Positions 11,881 to 23,111 of a DNA stretch of 64,000 bases are shown here, piece by piece. The stretch spans positions 248,001-312,000 of the forward strand of contig CAVTHT010000015.1 in NCBI GenBank assembly GCA_963734575.1, given 5' to 3'. Within the stretch, counting starts at the first letter, position 1, and every line of letters starts with the position of its first letter. Below the pieces are notes generated by a model, which saw only the letters and a program-made list of their open reading frames with translations, searched no databases and was not told the DNA's origin. This DNA is from CAIWHR01 sp963734575. GTDB lineage: Bacteria > Pseudomonadota > Gammaproteobacteria > Burkholderiales > Casimicrobiaceae. The position numbers were made by a program, and so were the translations under genes.

Positions 11881-12867
11881 CTACGCGGCGTGGGTGCGGG
11901 TCGCGCCGCGGGGCGGCGTCAGGTGCATGATCGCGCGCGCCTCGGCCGGTGTCGCGATCTCGCGGCCGAGCTCCTGTGCGATCGTCGCCACCTTGCGCAC
12001 GGCGTCGGCGCAGGAGAGGATCTTGTCGTCGCGGTGCGGGTACATGTACACGGCGTCCTCCATTCCCACGCGCACCACGTCGAAGCCGAGCATGATGGCG
12101 AGGGTGGTGAAGGGCAGCCAGTTGCGGCCCCCGGCGCACACGCCGCGCACGCTCCCCGGCCACAGCGTCTGCTGCATGGTCATCATGTAGATGTAGTTCC
12201 ACGGATCGGGCCCGAGCGGCGAGCCGTGCGAGAACCCGTGGAAGCCCATCATGATGTTCATGAGCGGCGGCTCCTTCGCGATGCCGGTCGCGAGCAGCCA
12301 GTCCATGACGTCCTTGAGCCCGGAGTAGCTGTGGCCCTGGTACTCGGGGCGCACGCCGTGCTCCTCGAGATAGCGCACCTGCTCCGTCAGGATGCTGCGG
12401 GTCACCACGTAGGTGAACTTCTCGGAGAACGACGTCGACTGGATCAGCATCACCGCGCTTTGCATGTACTCCGGTCCCGCGGCGGTGAGCACGTCCACGC
12501 AACGCCGGATCGTGCCGAGACCCGACGGCTCGTCGTAATCGACGTACGGGATGACCGACGTGATCATGTCCGGGCAGCGGTCGAGCACGCGGTCGATCGT
12601 TTCCTTCATGACGTGCGGGTCCTTGCTCGGCAGGCCGTTCTTCTCGCGCGCATGCACGTGCCAGACCGCCGCGCCGGCCTTGTAGGCGTCGACGGCGGCC
12701 CGCACGTTCTCCTCCATCGTGTAGGGCTGCAGCGGGTTCTGCTCGCGGCTGGTGAAGGAGCCCGTCGGCGCGACGTTGATGATGAGCTTGCGGCCCATCG
12801 TGCCGTGCGGCGGCTCGAGATGGAGTCCGGTGACGATGCCGGAATAGAGCTCGTTGACGCTGACCAT
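11881..12867 (-). CDS. Beta-keto acid cleavage enzyme family (BKACE, DUF849)
   Basis: A 328-residue TIM-barrel protein of the BKACE (formerly DUF849) family. The zinc-binding HVHAREKNG motif and the opening IINVAPTG are typical. Family members condense a beta-keto acid with acetyl-CoA and split it into acetoacetate and a CoA ester. The substrate cannot be read from sequence. Its start at 12867 is 32 bases after the stop of the upstream Bug binding protein. That arrangement suggests the Bug protein delivers the substrate or its precursor. The gene is intact. Confidence 0.88.
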   Translation of the reverse strand: MVSVNELYSGIVTGLHLEPPHGTMGRKLIINVAPTGSFTSREQNPLQPYTMEENVRAAVDAYKAGAAVWHVHAREKNGLPSKDPHVMKETIDRVLDRCPDMITSVIPYVDYDEPSGLGTIRRCVDVLTAAGPEYMQSAVMLIQSTSFSEKFTYVVTRSILTEQVRYLEEHGVRPEYQGHSYSGLKDVMDWLLATGIAKEPPLMNIMMGFHGFSHGSPLGPDPWNYIYMMTMQQTLWPGSVRGVCAGGRNWLPFTTLAIMLGFDVVRVGMEDAVYMYPHRDDKILSCADAVRKVATIAQELGREIATPAEARAIMHLTPPRGATRTHAA

Positions 12868-12899
12868 TGGCGTGCTGTCCGTGCGGTGATGGTACGGTC

Positions 12900-13905
12900 T
12901 CAGGGCGCGAGCGGCGCCGCCTTGAAGCCCATGCTGCGGAATACGCGTCCGGCGTTGGCGCGGTCGGCCTTCACGAATTCCGCGAACTCGGCCGGGGTGT
13001 TGCCGACGAACGTCAGCGTGAAGTTGCGGTAGAACTGTTCCACGCCCGGCGTGTGCGCGGCCTTCACGAGTTCTGCATGCAGCCGGTCGAGCACGGGCTT
13101 GGGCGTCCTGGCCGGAGCGATCGCCGCCATGTAGCCCGGAAGACCCGGGTCCGCGCCGACCTCGGCCAGCGTCGGAACGCCCGGCAACGATGCCACACGC
13201 TGATGGCCCGTGAGCACGATGGGCTTCAGGCGTCCCGCCTCGATGTGCTGCATCGCGTTGCCGATACCCATGTACGTGAGGTCGATCTCGCCCGAGAAGA
13301 GGGCGGGATTGGCCTGGCCGGCGCCTTTGTACGGTATGGCGGTGATGTCGATGTGCTCGTGGGCGTTGATGGCCCGCAGCAGGATGTCCGGCTGGCTCGC
13401 TTCGCCCCACGTACCCCAGTTGAGCTTCCCGGGCTTCGCCTTCGCCGTCGCCACGAGCTCCGGCCACGATCCGATGCCCGCTTTCGCGTTGGCGACGATG
13501 AGGCCGTTGGTCCAGCCGAGGTTGGTGATGGGCGCGAAATCCTTCTCGGCGTCGTACGGCAGTGCCGTGAAGAGGTAGGGGTTGTACGACAGACTGTCCT
13601 GCACGGTGAGGCAGAACGTGTATCCATCCGGCGGGGCGTTGCCGCACGCCTGCATGCCCACGACACCGCTCGCACCGGGCCGGTTTTCCACGATCACCGG
13701 CTGGCCCGTGGATTCGTGCATCGGTGCCGCGAGCACGCGCGCGAGCGCGTCCACGACGCCGCCCGCTGCATACGGGCACGATGATATGGATGGGCTTGCT
13801 CGGGAATGACTGGGCACCGGCGCCGAAGGCCGCGACCGCGAGGGCAGCGCCCGCGACGATGCACGTGTGCACGGGCGACAGCGCCCGGCTGAGGGTGAGT
13901 CGCAT
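12900..13905 (-). CDS. Bug/TctC family tripartite tricarboxylate transporter binding protein (one frameshift)
   Basis: A periplasmic substrate-binding protein of 334 residues once one extra base in the G run at 13774-13776 is removed. The N-terminal signal peptide (ending AGAQS) and FPSKPIHIIVP are in one frame. YAAGGVVDALARVLA and the rest, including PPDGYTF and the C-terminal FVKADRANAG region, are in the other. An AGGAAAGAG ribosome binding site precedes the ATG. No TctA or TctB membrane genes lie nearby, as is common for the expanded Bug family of Betaproteobacteria. It probably forms an operon with the downstream BKACE gene. Confidence 0.88.
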
Positions 13906-14019
13906 GTTCTCTTTCCTGATAGGTGACGGGCCGGCGCGAGCCGATCGACCACGCGTCTGCGGCCTGCCGATTATAGGGCGCGGCGCCGCAATCGTGCGCA
14001 CGTGCGCACGGTCGCGTGA

Positions 14020-16561
14020 TCACGCGCGTCCGCGGCGCGCCAGCTTCACGCCTTCGTACCAAAGCACGCTCGCAGCGCCTGCGAGCAGCGCGAGGCCGGT
14101 GTCGGCGACCCGCGGCGCCGCAAAGCGGAAGAGTCGCGCCAGCGTGGGCACGTAGATCGCGCAACCGACGGCAACCAGCGCCGCCAGCGTGATCGACAGC
14201 CACGCCACGTTCCGTCGCCGCAGGCTTGCGAAAGCGCTTTCGCGGCGGGATCGCAGCACGAGGATCAACACCAGGTTGGCGGCGATCAGCGCGGCGAACG
14301 CCATCGCGCGCGCCACGAGCTCGCCGGCCTGCACGAGTGCAAGGCCGTACACCGTCGCCACGACGACCAGGGTGCTGCAGCCGAGGAGCAGCGAGGTGCC
14401 CAGCATGTGCCGCGAGAAGAGCGGTTCGTCGACACGGCGCGGTGGCTCGCGCATGAGGTCCCGCGATGCACGCTCCGCCTCGAACACGAGCGAGCACGCC
14501 GGGTCGATGATGAACTCGAGCACGACCACGTGCACCGGAAAGAATAGAAGCGGCCAGCCCGCGAGCACCGGGAGCAGGCCCATGCCGCCCAGTGGAACGT
14601 GCACGGCGATCAGGTAGCTCATCGCGTTGCGCAGGTTCTCGTAGATGCGCCGCCCGGCGCGCACGCTCGCGACGAGCGCGGCGAAATCGTCCTCGATCAG
14701 CACCAAGCGCGGCGGCCTCGCGCGCCACGTCGGTGCCGCGCCGTCCCATCGCGACCCCGATGTGCGCCGCCTTGAGCGCGGGTGCATCGTTGACGCCGTC
14801 GCCGGTCATCGCCACGACGTCGCCGTTGGCGCGGAACGCGTGCACGAGGCGCAGCTTCTGCATCGGCTGCATGCGCGCGAACACCCGGACTCCGCGCACC
14901 CGGCGCACGAGCTCCGCGTCGGACAGCGCATCGAGCTCCGGCCCCGTCAGGAGGCCATCCCCCGCCGCGATGCCCGCCGAGCGTGCCGCGGCGCGTGCGG
15001 TCTCCGGATAGTCGCCGGTGATCATGACCACGCGGATGCCCGCCCGGTCGCATTCGGCGATCGCCGCCGGCACCGACGCCCGGATCGGATCCTCGAGCGC
15101 GACGAGGCCGAGAAGCGTGAACTCGAAGGCGTCCGGCGCCGCAGGAAAGTCGCCGCCCGCGAACGCGGCGCGCGCCACCGCAAGCACGCGCAGGCCCTCG
15201 GTCGCGAGCGCCGAGACCTGCGCGAGCAGCGCCGCGCGGGCGGGCTCGTCGAGATGGCAGAGCGCAGCAATCGCCTCGGGCGCACCCTTGGCGGCGACTT
15301 CCTCGACGCCCGTTCGTGGATCGCGCCAGACATGCACCACGGCGAGGAAATCGGCCGAGAGCTCGTATTCCTGCACGAGCTCCATGGCGGCGTGTCGCGC
15401 CAGCGCCTCGGGCGCGATCGCCACCGTTGCCTCGACGATGGCACGCTCCATGGGGTCGACGGCCTCGCGCTCGCACGCGCCGAAAGCGGTTTCGGCCACT
15501 GCGATGATGGCGTTCGGCAGGGAGGCAGGCACCGCGCGGTCGATGTCGCGGCGCAGCCCATCGGCGACGAGCACCGCGACGCGCATGCGGTTCTCGGTCA
15601 GCGTGCCGGTCTTGTCCACGGCAAGGACGGTTGCCGAACCCAGGGTCTCGATCGCCGGAGCGCGCCGGGTCAGCACGCCGTGCCGTGCAATGCGCCATGC
15701 GCCCAGCGCGAGGAATACGGTGAGGACGACGGGGAACTCCTCCGGGAGGATCGTCATCGCCAGCGTGATGCCCGCAAGCGTCGCGTCGAGCAGCGAACCG
15801 CGCGTGAGGGTGAGGCCGACGACGACGGTCGCGCACAGCAGCAGGCCGACGATGGCCAGCAGGCGCACCATGCGCGCGGTCTGCCGTTGCAGCGGCGTGC
15901 CCGACTCCGGGATCGTGGCGAGCGCCGCGCCGATGTGCCCGATCTGCGTGGCCGCGCCGGTCGCGATCACCTCGGCGACGCCGCGCCCGCGCACCACCAG
16001 AGTCCCGGAGTACACGAACGGCAGGGCGTCGCCACCCGGAGCCTGCACCGCGAGGTCTTCCGTGGTTGCGACCTTGGCGACGGCAACGGACTCGCCGGTG
16101 AGCAGCGACTCCTCGACCTGCAGCGCAGCGGCGTCGCGCACGATCGCATCGGCAGGGATGCGATCGCCCTCGCCCAGCACCAGGACGTCGCCGGGTACGA
16201 CCTCGCGCCCGGCGATGCGCGTCTGCCTGCCGTCGCGCAGCACGAGCGCGCGCGGCGACGCAAGATCGCGCAGTGCGGCGAGGGCGTGCTCCGTGCGTCG
16301 CTCCTGGTAGACGCTGATGCCGATCACCACAACGACCGACACCGCGAGCACCAGGGCTTCGCGTGCGTCGCCGAGGATGAGGTAGATCGCCACGGCGCCC
16401 AGCAGGAGCAGGAGCATGGGCTCGCGCACCACGGCGGCAACGACCGCCAGCACGCTCCGCGGTCCGCGCTGCGGCAGCTCGTTGGGTCCGTCGCGCGCGA
16501 GCCGCCGGGCGGCCTCGGCGCTATCGAGTCCGTGGAGCTGGCGTGGATCGGAGTGGGTCAT
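14020..16561 (-). CDS. P-type cation-transporting ATPase (one frameshift)
   Basis: An 846-residue P-type ATPase after removing one extra base near 14705. Visible are the cation-ATPase N-terminal domain, TGES at 155-158, the ion-site motif PEEFP at 273-277, the phosphorylation motif DKTGT at 316-320, and TGDGVNDAPALKAAH. The C-terminal membrane helices follow in the next frame from LVLIEDDFAALV. PEEFP and the layout fit the P2 (calcium-like or broad cation) group. There is no heavy-metal CPC motif or N-terminal metal-binding domain. The ion is therefore uncertain: calcium, magnesium or a proton-coupled cation. It is monocistronic by position. Confidence 0.88.
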
Positions 16562-16789
16562 CGGGTCGCGCTGCCTCGCGACGTTCGCGGTGCCAGCGAC
16601 CGATCGAGCGCAACGCCCCTCGCATGGTGGCACGGGCGCTCGCGTGCGACGCGCCGACAGCATGATCCCGGACAAGATCGGGCGCGAGAAAGTGGTGGCA
16701 CGGCGCGCGCTGCGGCAAAAGCTGCACTCCAACCGCTACGCTCTTAACCTAGAATGTCCGCACCGGGAATGAATCCCGGAGGAGGAGAC

Positions 16790-17797
16790 ATGAAGGCATG
16801 GTCCATTGGCGGGCGCGTTGCCTGCCTCGCGGTGCTGACGGCGTTCGCCATCGGGGCGCACGCGCAGCAGCCGATCGTCATCAAGTTCAGCCACGTGGTC
16901 GCGGTGAACACGCCCAAAGGCCAGGGCGCGGAACGCTTCAAGCAGCTCGCCGAGGAGCGCACCAAGGGGCGCGTGAAGGTCGAGGTCTATCCCAACAGCT
17001 CGCTGTACAAGGACGGCGAGGAGATGGAGGCACTGCAGCTCGGGTCGGTGCAGATGCTGGCTCCCTCGCTCGCGAAGTTCGGGCCGCTCGGCGTGCGCGA
17101 GTTCGAGGTGTTCGACCTGCCCTACATGTTCGACGACTACGCGCAGCTCGACAAGGTCGCCGAGGGGCCGGTCGGCAAGTCGCTCTTCCAGAAGCTCGAA
17201 TCGAAGGGCATCGTCGGCCTCGCGTACTGGCACAACGGGTTCAAGGTCATGAGCGCGAACAAGCCGCTTCACATGCCCGAGGACATGAAGGGCCTCAAGA
17301 TGCGCATCCAGTCGTCGAAGGTGCTCGATGCGGAGATGCGTGCGCTGGGCGCGATTCCGCAGGTGATGGCCTTCTCCGAGGTGTACCAGGCCATGCAGAC
17401 GGGCGTCGTGGACGGCTCGGAGAACACGCCGTCGAACATGTTCACCCAGAAGCATCACGAAGTGCAGAAGTACACCACGGCGACCAACCACGGTTACATC
17501 GGCTATGCCGTGATCGTGAACAAGAAGTTCTGGGAGGGACTGCCGGCCGACGTGCGCACCGCCCTCGAGGGCGCGATGCGCGACGCCACCCGCTACGCGA
17601 ACGACATCGCCAAGAAGGAGAACGACGATGCGCTCGAAGCGATCCGCAAGTCCGGGCGCAGCGAGGTGATCAACCTCACGCCGGCCGAGAAGGCGGCGTG
17701 GAAGAAGGCGCTCGTGGCCGTCCATCGCGAGAACGAATCGCGCGTGGGCAAGGATACGATCGAGGCCGTGTACAAGCAGACGGGCTTCAAGCCTTGA
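16790..17797 (+). CDS. dctP: TRAP transporter substrate-binding protein (DctP family)
   Basis: A 335-residue periplasmic protein with a clear signal peptide ending AHA-QQ. Family hallmarks are IKFSHVV, GGRVKVEVYPNSSLY-type and the QAMQTGVVDGSENTPSN segment that lines the carboxylate-binding site. The start at 16790 is fixed by a GGAGGAGG ribosome binding site; a longer frame from 16754 lacks one. A TAGAAT hexamer at 16750-16755 could be a -10 element. No dctQ or dctM adjoins it. It opens the catabolic operon, with the next gene starting inside its stop codon, so it probably imports the organic acid that the operon degrades. Confidence 0.92.
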   Translation: MKAWSIGGRVACLAVLTAFAIGAHAQQPIVIKFSHVVAVNTPKGQGAERFKQLAEERTKGRVKVEVYPNSSLYKDGEEMEALQLGSVQMLAPSLAKFGPLGVREFEVFDLPYMFDDYAQLDKVAEGPVGKSLFQKLESKGIVGLAYWHNGFKVMSANKPLHMPEDMKGLKMRIQSSKVLDAEMRALGAIPQVMAFSEVYQAMQTGVVDGSENTPSNMFTQKHHEVQKYTTATNHGYIGYAVIVNKKFWEGLPADVRTALEGAMRDATRYANDIAKKENDDALEAIRKSGRSEVINLTPAEKAAWKKALVAVHRENESRVGKDTIEAVYKQTGFKP

Positions 17798-18683
17798 CGG
17801 GCCAGGCGGCCGCTGCGGCGGCCGGAGCCACTCCCGTGGACCTGCCGGCGCTCGCAGGCGTGGGTGGGTCGCACCGAGCGCCGGAGCGACCGCGCCACCG
17901 CCGTGCCGGTCGCGGCGCTCGCCGCGACTTTGGATCGCGACGAAGCGCCGCCCCGGGAAGGTGATGCGCTCGCCCCGCTGCGGCACTGGCTCTACTTCCT
18001 GCCCATCCATCGCCGGTCCGAGCTCGGGCCCGACGGACACCCGCGGCGCGGCGGGTTCCTGCCGCCGGTGCCGTTGCCGCGCCGGATGTGGGCCGGTGGC
18101 CGCCTCGAGTTCCTGCGCCCGCTGCGCATCGGCGACGCGATCGAGCGCCGAATCCCGGATCGTGCGCGTGGACGCGAAAGCAGGGCGCACCGGCTCGCTC
18201 GTGTTCGTGCTGGTGCGCCACGAGTTCCGCGTCGCCGGCGAAGTCGCGCTCACCGAGGAGCACGACATCGTCTATCGCGATCTCGCGCAGCCGGGCGATC
18301 CGGTCGCGCCGCGGCGCGCCGCACCGGCGGATCCGCAGTGGCGGACGGACGTGACACCCGACGACGTGCTGCTGTTCCGCTACTCCGCGCTGACGTTCAA
18401 CGGCCATCGCATCCACTACGATCGGCGTTACGTCACGGAGGTCGAAGGCTATCCCGGCCTCATCGTGCACGGGCCGCTGATCGCGACGCTGCTCGTCGAC
18501 CTCGCCCGCGATCACGCGGCCGGGCGCGAAATCTCGAGCTTCACGTTCCGCGCCGTCGCGCCGCTCTTCGACATCGCGCCGTTCGCGATCTGCGGCCGTC
18601 CTGGCGAGAACGGCACCATCACGCTGTGGGCGCAGGATGCGCAGGGCGCGCTCGCCATGGAAGCCACTGCCACGCTGCGCTGA
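17794..18683 (+). CDS. MaoC / mesaconyl-CoA hydratase-like (HTD2 type) dehydratase (two frameshifts)
   Basis: The full gene becomes 295 residues when the extra bases at 17854 and 18151 are removed. The N-terminal hot-dog half has LQAWVGRTERRSD and RHWLYFLP. The C-terminal half has FRYSALTFNGHRIHYDRRYV and GLIVHGPLIATLL, the signature of FAS1-like / HTD2-type dehydratases. That group includes mesaconyl-C4-CoA hydratase. It adds water to an alpha,beta-unsaturated acyl-CoA. A TTG start overlapping the dctP stop (TTGA) is proposed; a GTG at 17836 is an alternative. It lies between the binding protein and an acyl-CoA dehydrogenase that would supply its substrate. Confidence 0.82.
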
Positions 18684-18697
18684 CAACCGACCACGAC

Positions 18698-19863
18698 ATG
18701 GCCAAGCTGCCCGACCCGCACCAGGACATCCGCGACGCCGTGCGCGATCTCTGCGCGCAGTTTCCCGCCGACTACTTCCGCAAGGTCGACGAGGCGCGCG
18801 GCTATCCCGACGAATTCGTCGAGGCGCTCACCAAGGCGGGCTGGCTCGCCGCGCTGATCCCGCAGGATTACGGCGGCTCGGGGCTGGGCCTGACCGAAGC
18901 CTCGATCATCATGGAAGAGATCAACCGGGCGGGCGGCAATTCCGGCGCGTGCCACGGCCAGATGTACAACATGGGCACGCTGCTGCGCCATGGCTCCGAC
19001 GCGCAGAAGCGGGCGTACCTGCCGCGCATCGCGAGCGGCGAGCTGCGGCTGCAGTCGATGGGCGTGACCGAGCCGACGACCGGCACCGATACCACCAAGC
19101 TGCGCACGACGGCGGTGCGCCAGGGCGACCGCTACGTCGTGAACGGCCAGAAGGTCTGGATCTCGCGCGTGCTGCATTCGGACCTCATGATCCTGCTCGC
19201 GCGCACGACGCCGGCCGACCGAGGTGAAGAAGCGCTCGGACGGCATGTCGATCTTCATCGTCGACCTCCGTGAGGCGATCGGCACACGGCATGACCGTGC
19301 GGCCGATCGCCAACATGGTCAACCACGAGACCAACGAGCTCTTCTTCGACAATCTCGAGATTCCGGCGGAGAACCTGATCGGCGAGGAAGGGAAGGGCTT
19401 CCGCTACATCCTCGACGGCCTCAATGCGGAGCGCACGCTGATCGCCGCCGAATGCATCGGCGACGGCTACTGGTTCATCGACAAGGTCACGCGCCTACGC
19501 CAACGAACGCGTCGTGTTCGGGCGGCCGATCGGGCAGAACCAGGGCGTGCAGTTCCCGATCGCGCCGCGCCTACATCGAACGTCGAGGCGGCGAACCTGA
19601 TGCGCTTCAAGGCGTGCGCGCTGTTCGACGCGCACCAGCCCTGCGGCGCCGAGGCGAACATGGCGAAGCTCCTCGCCGCCGATGCCTCGTGGGAGGCGGC
19701 CAACGTGTGCCTGCAGTTCCATGGCGGCTTCGGCTTCGCCGCGGAGTACGACGTCGAGCGCAAGTTCCGCGAGACGCGGCTCTACCAGGTGGCGCCGATC
19801 TCGACCAACCTGATCCTGTCGTACGTGGCCGAGCACGTGCTCGGGCTGCCGCGCTCGTTCTGA
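18698..19863 (+). CDS. Acyl-CoA dehydrogenase (five frameshifts)
   Basis: A 386-residue acyl-CoA dehydrogenase after removing extra bases at 19219, 19284, 19492, 19565 and 19580. It shows the N-terminal helical domain, the FAD-contact segment SMGVTEPTTGTDT, QKVWISRVLHSD, and the C-terminal FGRPIGQNQGVQFPIA and QFHGGFGF segments. Five insertions in 360 bases are the densest error cluster in the window. The flavoprotein oxidises an acyl-CoA to its enoyl form, passing electrons to ETF. The catalytic base cannot be assigned with confidence. Context suggests a branched or dicarboxylic acyl-CoA as substrate. Confidence 0.85.
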
Positions 19864-19875
19864 CGCGATCGACGC

Positions 19876-21053
19876 ATGCGTCCGCTCGCCGGCATCACCG
19901 TCGTCACGCTCGAGCACGCGATCGCGGCGCCGTTCTGCACGCGCCAGCTCGCCGATCTCGGCGCGCGCGTGATCAAGATCGAGCGACCCGGCGTCGGCGA
20001 TTTCGCGCGCGGCTACGACGAGCGCGTGCGCGGGCTCGCGTCGCACTTCGTGTGGACCAACCGGGCCAAGGAAAGCCTCACCCTCGACGTGAAGCACGCC
20101 GACGCGGCGCAGGTGCTGGCGCGTCTCGTCGAGCGCGCCGACGTGCTGGTGCAGAACCTCGCCCCCGGGGCCGCGGCGCGGCTTGGCCTGTCGCACGAGG
20201 CACTGTCCGCACGCAATCCACGGCTCATCGTCTGCGACATCTCCGGTTACGGCCGCGACGGCCCCTATCGCGACAAGAAGGCCTACGATCTCCTCATCCA
20301 GAGCGAGTCGGGGTTCCTCTCGATCACGGGCCTGCCCGACGCGCCGGCGAAGGCCGGTTGCTCCATCGCCGACATCGCTGCCGGCATGTACGCGTACTCC
20401 AACATCCTCGCAGCGCTGATGGACCGCGAGCGCACGGGGCGCGGGTGCGCGATCGACGTGTCGATGCTCGAGAGCATGGTGGAGTGGATGTGCGTATCCC
20501 CTGTACTACGCGTTCGACGGGGCCGAGCCGCCGCCGCGCGCGGGCGCGGCGCATGCCACCATCTATCCCTACGGACCGTTCCCCGCGGGCGATGGCGGCA
20601 TCGTGATGCTCGGATTGCAGAACGAGCGCGAATGGGGCGTGTTCTGCGAGCGCGTGCTGCAGGCGCCAGAGCTCGCGTCCGATCCGCGGTTCTCGTCGAA
20701 CAGCCGCCGCACGGACGCGCGCGACGCGCTGCGCGCCATCATCGTCGACGCGTTCCGGCCGCTGACGGCGGCGGAGGTGGTGGCGCGGCTCGACGCCGCC
20801 GGCATCGCCAACGCGCGCATGAACGACATGCACGACGTGTGGAACCACCCGCAGCTCGCGGCGCGGCATCGCTGGGCCGACGTCGATACGCCCGCGGGCC
20901 GCATTCCCGCGCCGGTGCCGCCGGGGATGGAACCCGCGGCGGCGCGCATGGATCCCGTGCCGGCGCTCGGGCAGCACACCCAGGCGATCCTGCGCCGAAC
21001 TCGGCTACGACGACGAACACATCGCGCGGCTGCGCGCCGCCAAGGCCATCTGA
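19876..21053 (+). CDS. CaiB/BaiF family CoA transferase (two frameshifts)
   Basis: A family III CoA transferase of 391 residues after removing extra bases at 20494 and 20993. The start MRPLAGITVVTLEHAIAAPFCTRQLADLGARVIKIE is the classic N-terminus, and DVKHADAAQVLARLVERADVLVQN contains the catalytic aspartate that follows in this family (L-D-V-K). It moves CoA from a donor such as succinyl-CoA to a free acid. Its stop overlaps the start of the MmgE/PrpD gene. In this operon it would activate the imported acid for the dehydrogenase. Confidence 0.87.
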
Positions 21054-22462
21054 TGAATGCGCTCAACGATCCAGGTGCGGACCTCGCGGCGTTCGCCAGC
21101 GGACTGCAGTTCGAGGACATCCCGGCGAGCGTCATTGCCCGGGCCGAGGATCTCTTCCTCGACTGGGTCGGCTCCGCGCTCGCCGGAAAGGGCGCACGCG
21201 CGGTGGAGTCGATCGAGCGCTTCGCACGCAGCATGGGGCCGGCGACAGGGCCCGCCGAGGTGCTGATCACGCGGCGCACCACGACGCCGTACTTCGCCGC
21301 GATGGTCAACGCCGCTGCGTCGCACGTGGTCGAGCAGGACGACGTGCACAATGGCTCGGTCTTCCATCCAGGCACGGTCGTCTTTCCGCCGGCGCTTGCG
21401 GTGGCGCAGACGCTGCGCGCGTCCGGTCGCGCATTCCTGGCCGCTGCGGTCGCGGGCTACGAGGTCGGCATCCGGGTCGGCGAATTCCTCGGCCGCTCGC
21501 ACTACAAGGTGTTCCACACGACCGGCACTGCCGGCACGCTGGCGGCAGCGGTGACCGTGGGCCGATTGCTGGAACTCGACGCGGCACGCATGCGTCATGC
21601 CATGGGTTCGGCAGGCACGCAGGCGGCAGGTCTCTGGGAGTTCCTGCGCGACGCGGCGGATTCCAAGCAGCTGCATACGGCCAAGGCCGCGGCGGATGGC
21701 CTGCTCGCGGCCTATCTTGCGCAGGACGGATTCACCGGCGCGCGGCGCATCCTCGACGGCACGCAGGGCATGGCCGCGGGCATGTCGCGCGATGCCGATC
21801 CGGCCCGCCTCGTGGACCGCCTCGGCACGCGCTGGGCCCTGGCGGAAACCTCGTTCAAGTTCCACGCGTCCTGCCGGCACACCCACCCCGCGGCCGATGC
21901 CCTGCTGCAGGTGGTGAGCACGCACGACCTCGCGCCGCGGGACATCCGGCGCGTGACGGCGTTCGTGCACCAGGGCGCCATCGACGTGCTCGGACCCGTC
22001 GTCGATCCCGTCACGGTGCATCAGGCGAAGTTCTCGATGGGCACCGTGCTCGGGCTCATTGCGCGGTACCGCAAGGCGGGTCTGCGGGAATTCGAGACGG
22101 CGTTCCGCGACCCGGATGTCGTTCGCTTGCGCGATGTCGTGCGCATGGTCCACGACGCCGAAGTGGACGCGGCGTATCCGCAGCGCTGGATCGGCAAGGT
22201 GGAGGTCGAGACCGTCGACGGCCGCGTGCTGCAGGGACGCGTCGACGAGCCGAAAGGCGATCCGGGCAACACGCTGTCGCGCACCGAGCTCGTCGACAAG
22301 GCCGTGTCCCTGGCGAGCTTCAGCGGCGCCGCCTCGGCGAGCGAGATGCAGGCGCTGGCCGCACGCATCTTCGCGCTGCCGGAGATGCCGGTCGTGGGCT
22401 CGCTGCTGGACGGCACCGGTGCCGATGCACGCGAGCGGCACGAGGCGGCAGCCGCGTCATGA
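21053..22462 (+). CDS. MmgE/PrpD family protein
   Basis: A 469-residue intact protein of the MmgE/PrpD superfamily. Characteristic pieces are DWVGSALAGKGARAV near the N-terminus, EQDDVHNGSVFHPGTVV with the conserved His residues, and KFHASCRHTHPAADALL. Known members are 2-methylcitrate dehydratase, cis-aconitate decarboxylase (itaconate formation) and related enzymes acting on tricarboxylates. It starts within the CoA transferase stop and ends by ATGA overlap with the methyltransferase, so it is firmly part of the operon. The exact reaction cannot be read from sequence. Confidence 0.88.
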   Translation: MNALNDPGADLAAFASGLQFEDIPASVIARAEDLFLDWVGSALAGKGARAVESIERFARSMGPATGPAEVLITRRTTTPYFAAMVNAAASHVVEQDDVHNGSVFHPGTVVFPPALAVAQTLRASGRAFLAAAVAGYEVGIRVGEFLGRSHYKVFHTTGTAGTLAAAVTVGRLLELDAARMRHAMGSAGTQAAGLWEFLRDAADSKQLHTAKAAADGLLAAYLAQDGFTGARRILDGTQGMAAGMSRDADPARLVDRLGTRWALAETSFKFHASCRHTHPAADALLQVVSTHDLAPRDIRRVTAFVHQGAIDVLGPVVDPVTVHQAKFSMGTVLGLIARYRKAGLREFETAFRDPDVVRLRDVVRMVHDAEVDAAYPQRWIGKVEVETVDGRVLQGRVDEPKGDPGNTLSRTELVDKAVSLASFSGAASASEMQALAARIFALPEMPVVGSLLDGTGADARERHEAAAAS

Positions 22463-23101
22463 CGAGCAAGACGGTGACCGAGCGACGATCGCGATTTCGA
22501 CGCGCGCGCCGCGACGTGGGACGACGATCCCGCGAAGCTCGTGCGGGCGCGCGCCGTGGCGCAGGCGATCGAGCAGTCGATCCCGCTCGACGGCCAGGGG
22601 CGAGCGCTCGAATACGGTTGCGGCACGGGCCTCCTGAGCTTCCTGCTGCGTGATCGCTTCGCCGAGATGACGCTCGCCGACGTGTCGCCCGGCATGCTCG
22701 CGGTGGCTGCCGGCAAGATCGCCGCAGCGGGTGACGCCCGAATGCGCGTCCGACAGCTCGATCTGCTCACCGAGAAGGTGGCACCCGCGAGCTTCGACGT
22801 CGTCGTGTCGCTCATGACCTTGCACCACATCCCCGACACGGATGCGATCCTCGCGCGCTTCCACGACGTCCTCGCGAGTCCCGGCTATCTTTGCATCGCC
22901 GACCTCGACAGCGAGGATGGCTCCTTCCACGGCGCCGGATTCAGCGGGCACCACGGATTCGAGCGCGAGGCACTGGCGCGCCGTGCGCAGGAGGCGGGGT
23001 TTGCGACGGTGAGCTTCGTCACGGCGCATCGCATGACCAAGGAGGTCGCCGGCACGGCGCGCACGTATCCGATCTTCCTCATGGTTGCGGCCAAGGCGTG
23101 A
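22459..23101 (+). CDS. Class I SAM-dependent methyltransferase (one frameshift)
   Basis: A 213-residue methyltransferase after removing one extra base at 22483. Motifs are FDARAATWDDDPAKLVRA at the start, the SAM-binding ALEYGCGTGLLSFLL, and the acidic/post-motif LADVSPGMLAVA. FDVVVSLMTLHHIPD follows. The N-terminus resembles small-molecule or ubiquinone/menaquinone-type methyltransferases. It starts inside the MmgE/PrpD stop (ATGA) and lies 10 bases before the lyase gene. A methylation step is not needed for simple acid breakdown, so it may act on the substrate itself or on an unrelated small molecule. Confidence 0.8.
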
Positions 23102-23111
23102 AGGGTCTCCG

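Noticed and set aside
18698..21053. Acyl-CoA dehydrogenase and CoA transferase as pseudogenes.
   Set aside because: Removing single bases restores full length with every motif in place. The same error type occurs in essential def, so assembly error is the simpler reading.
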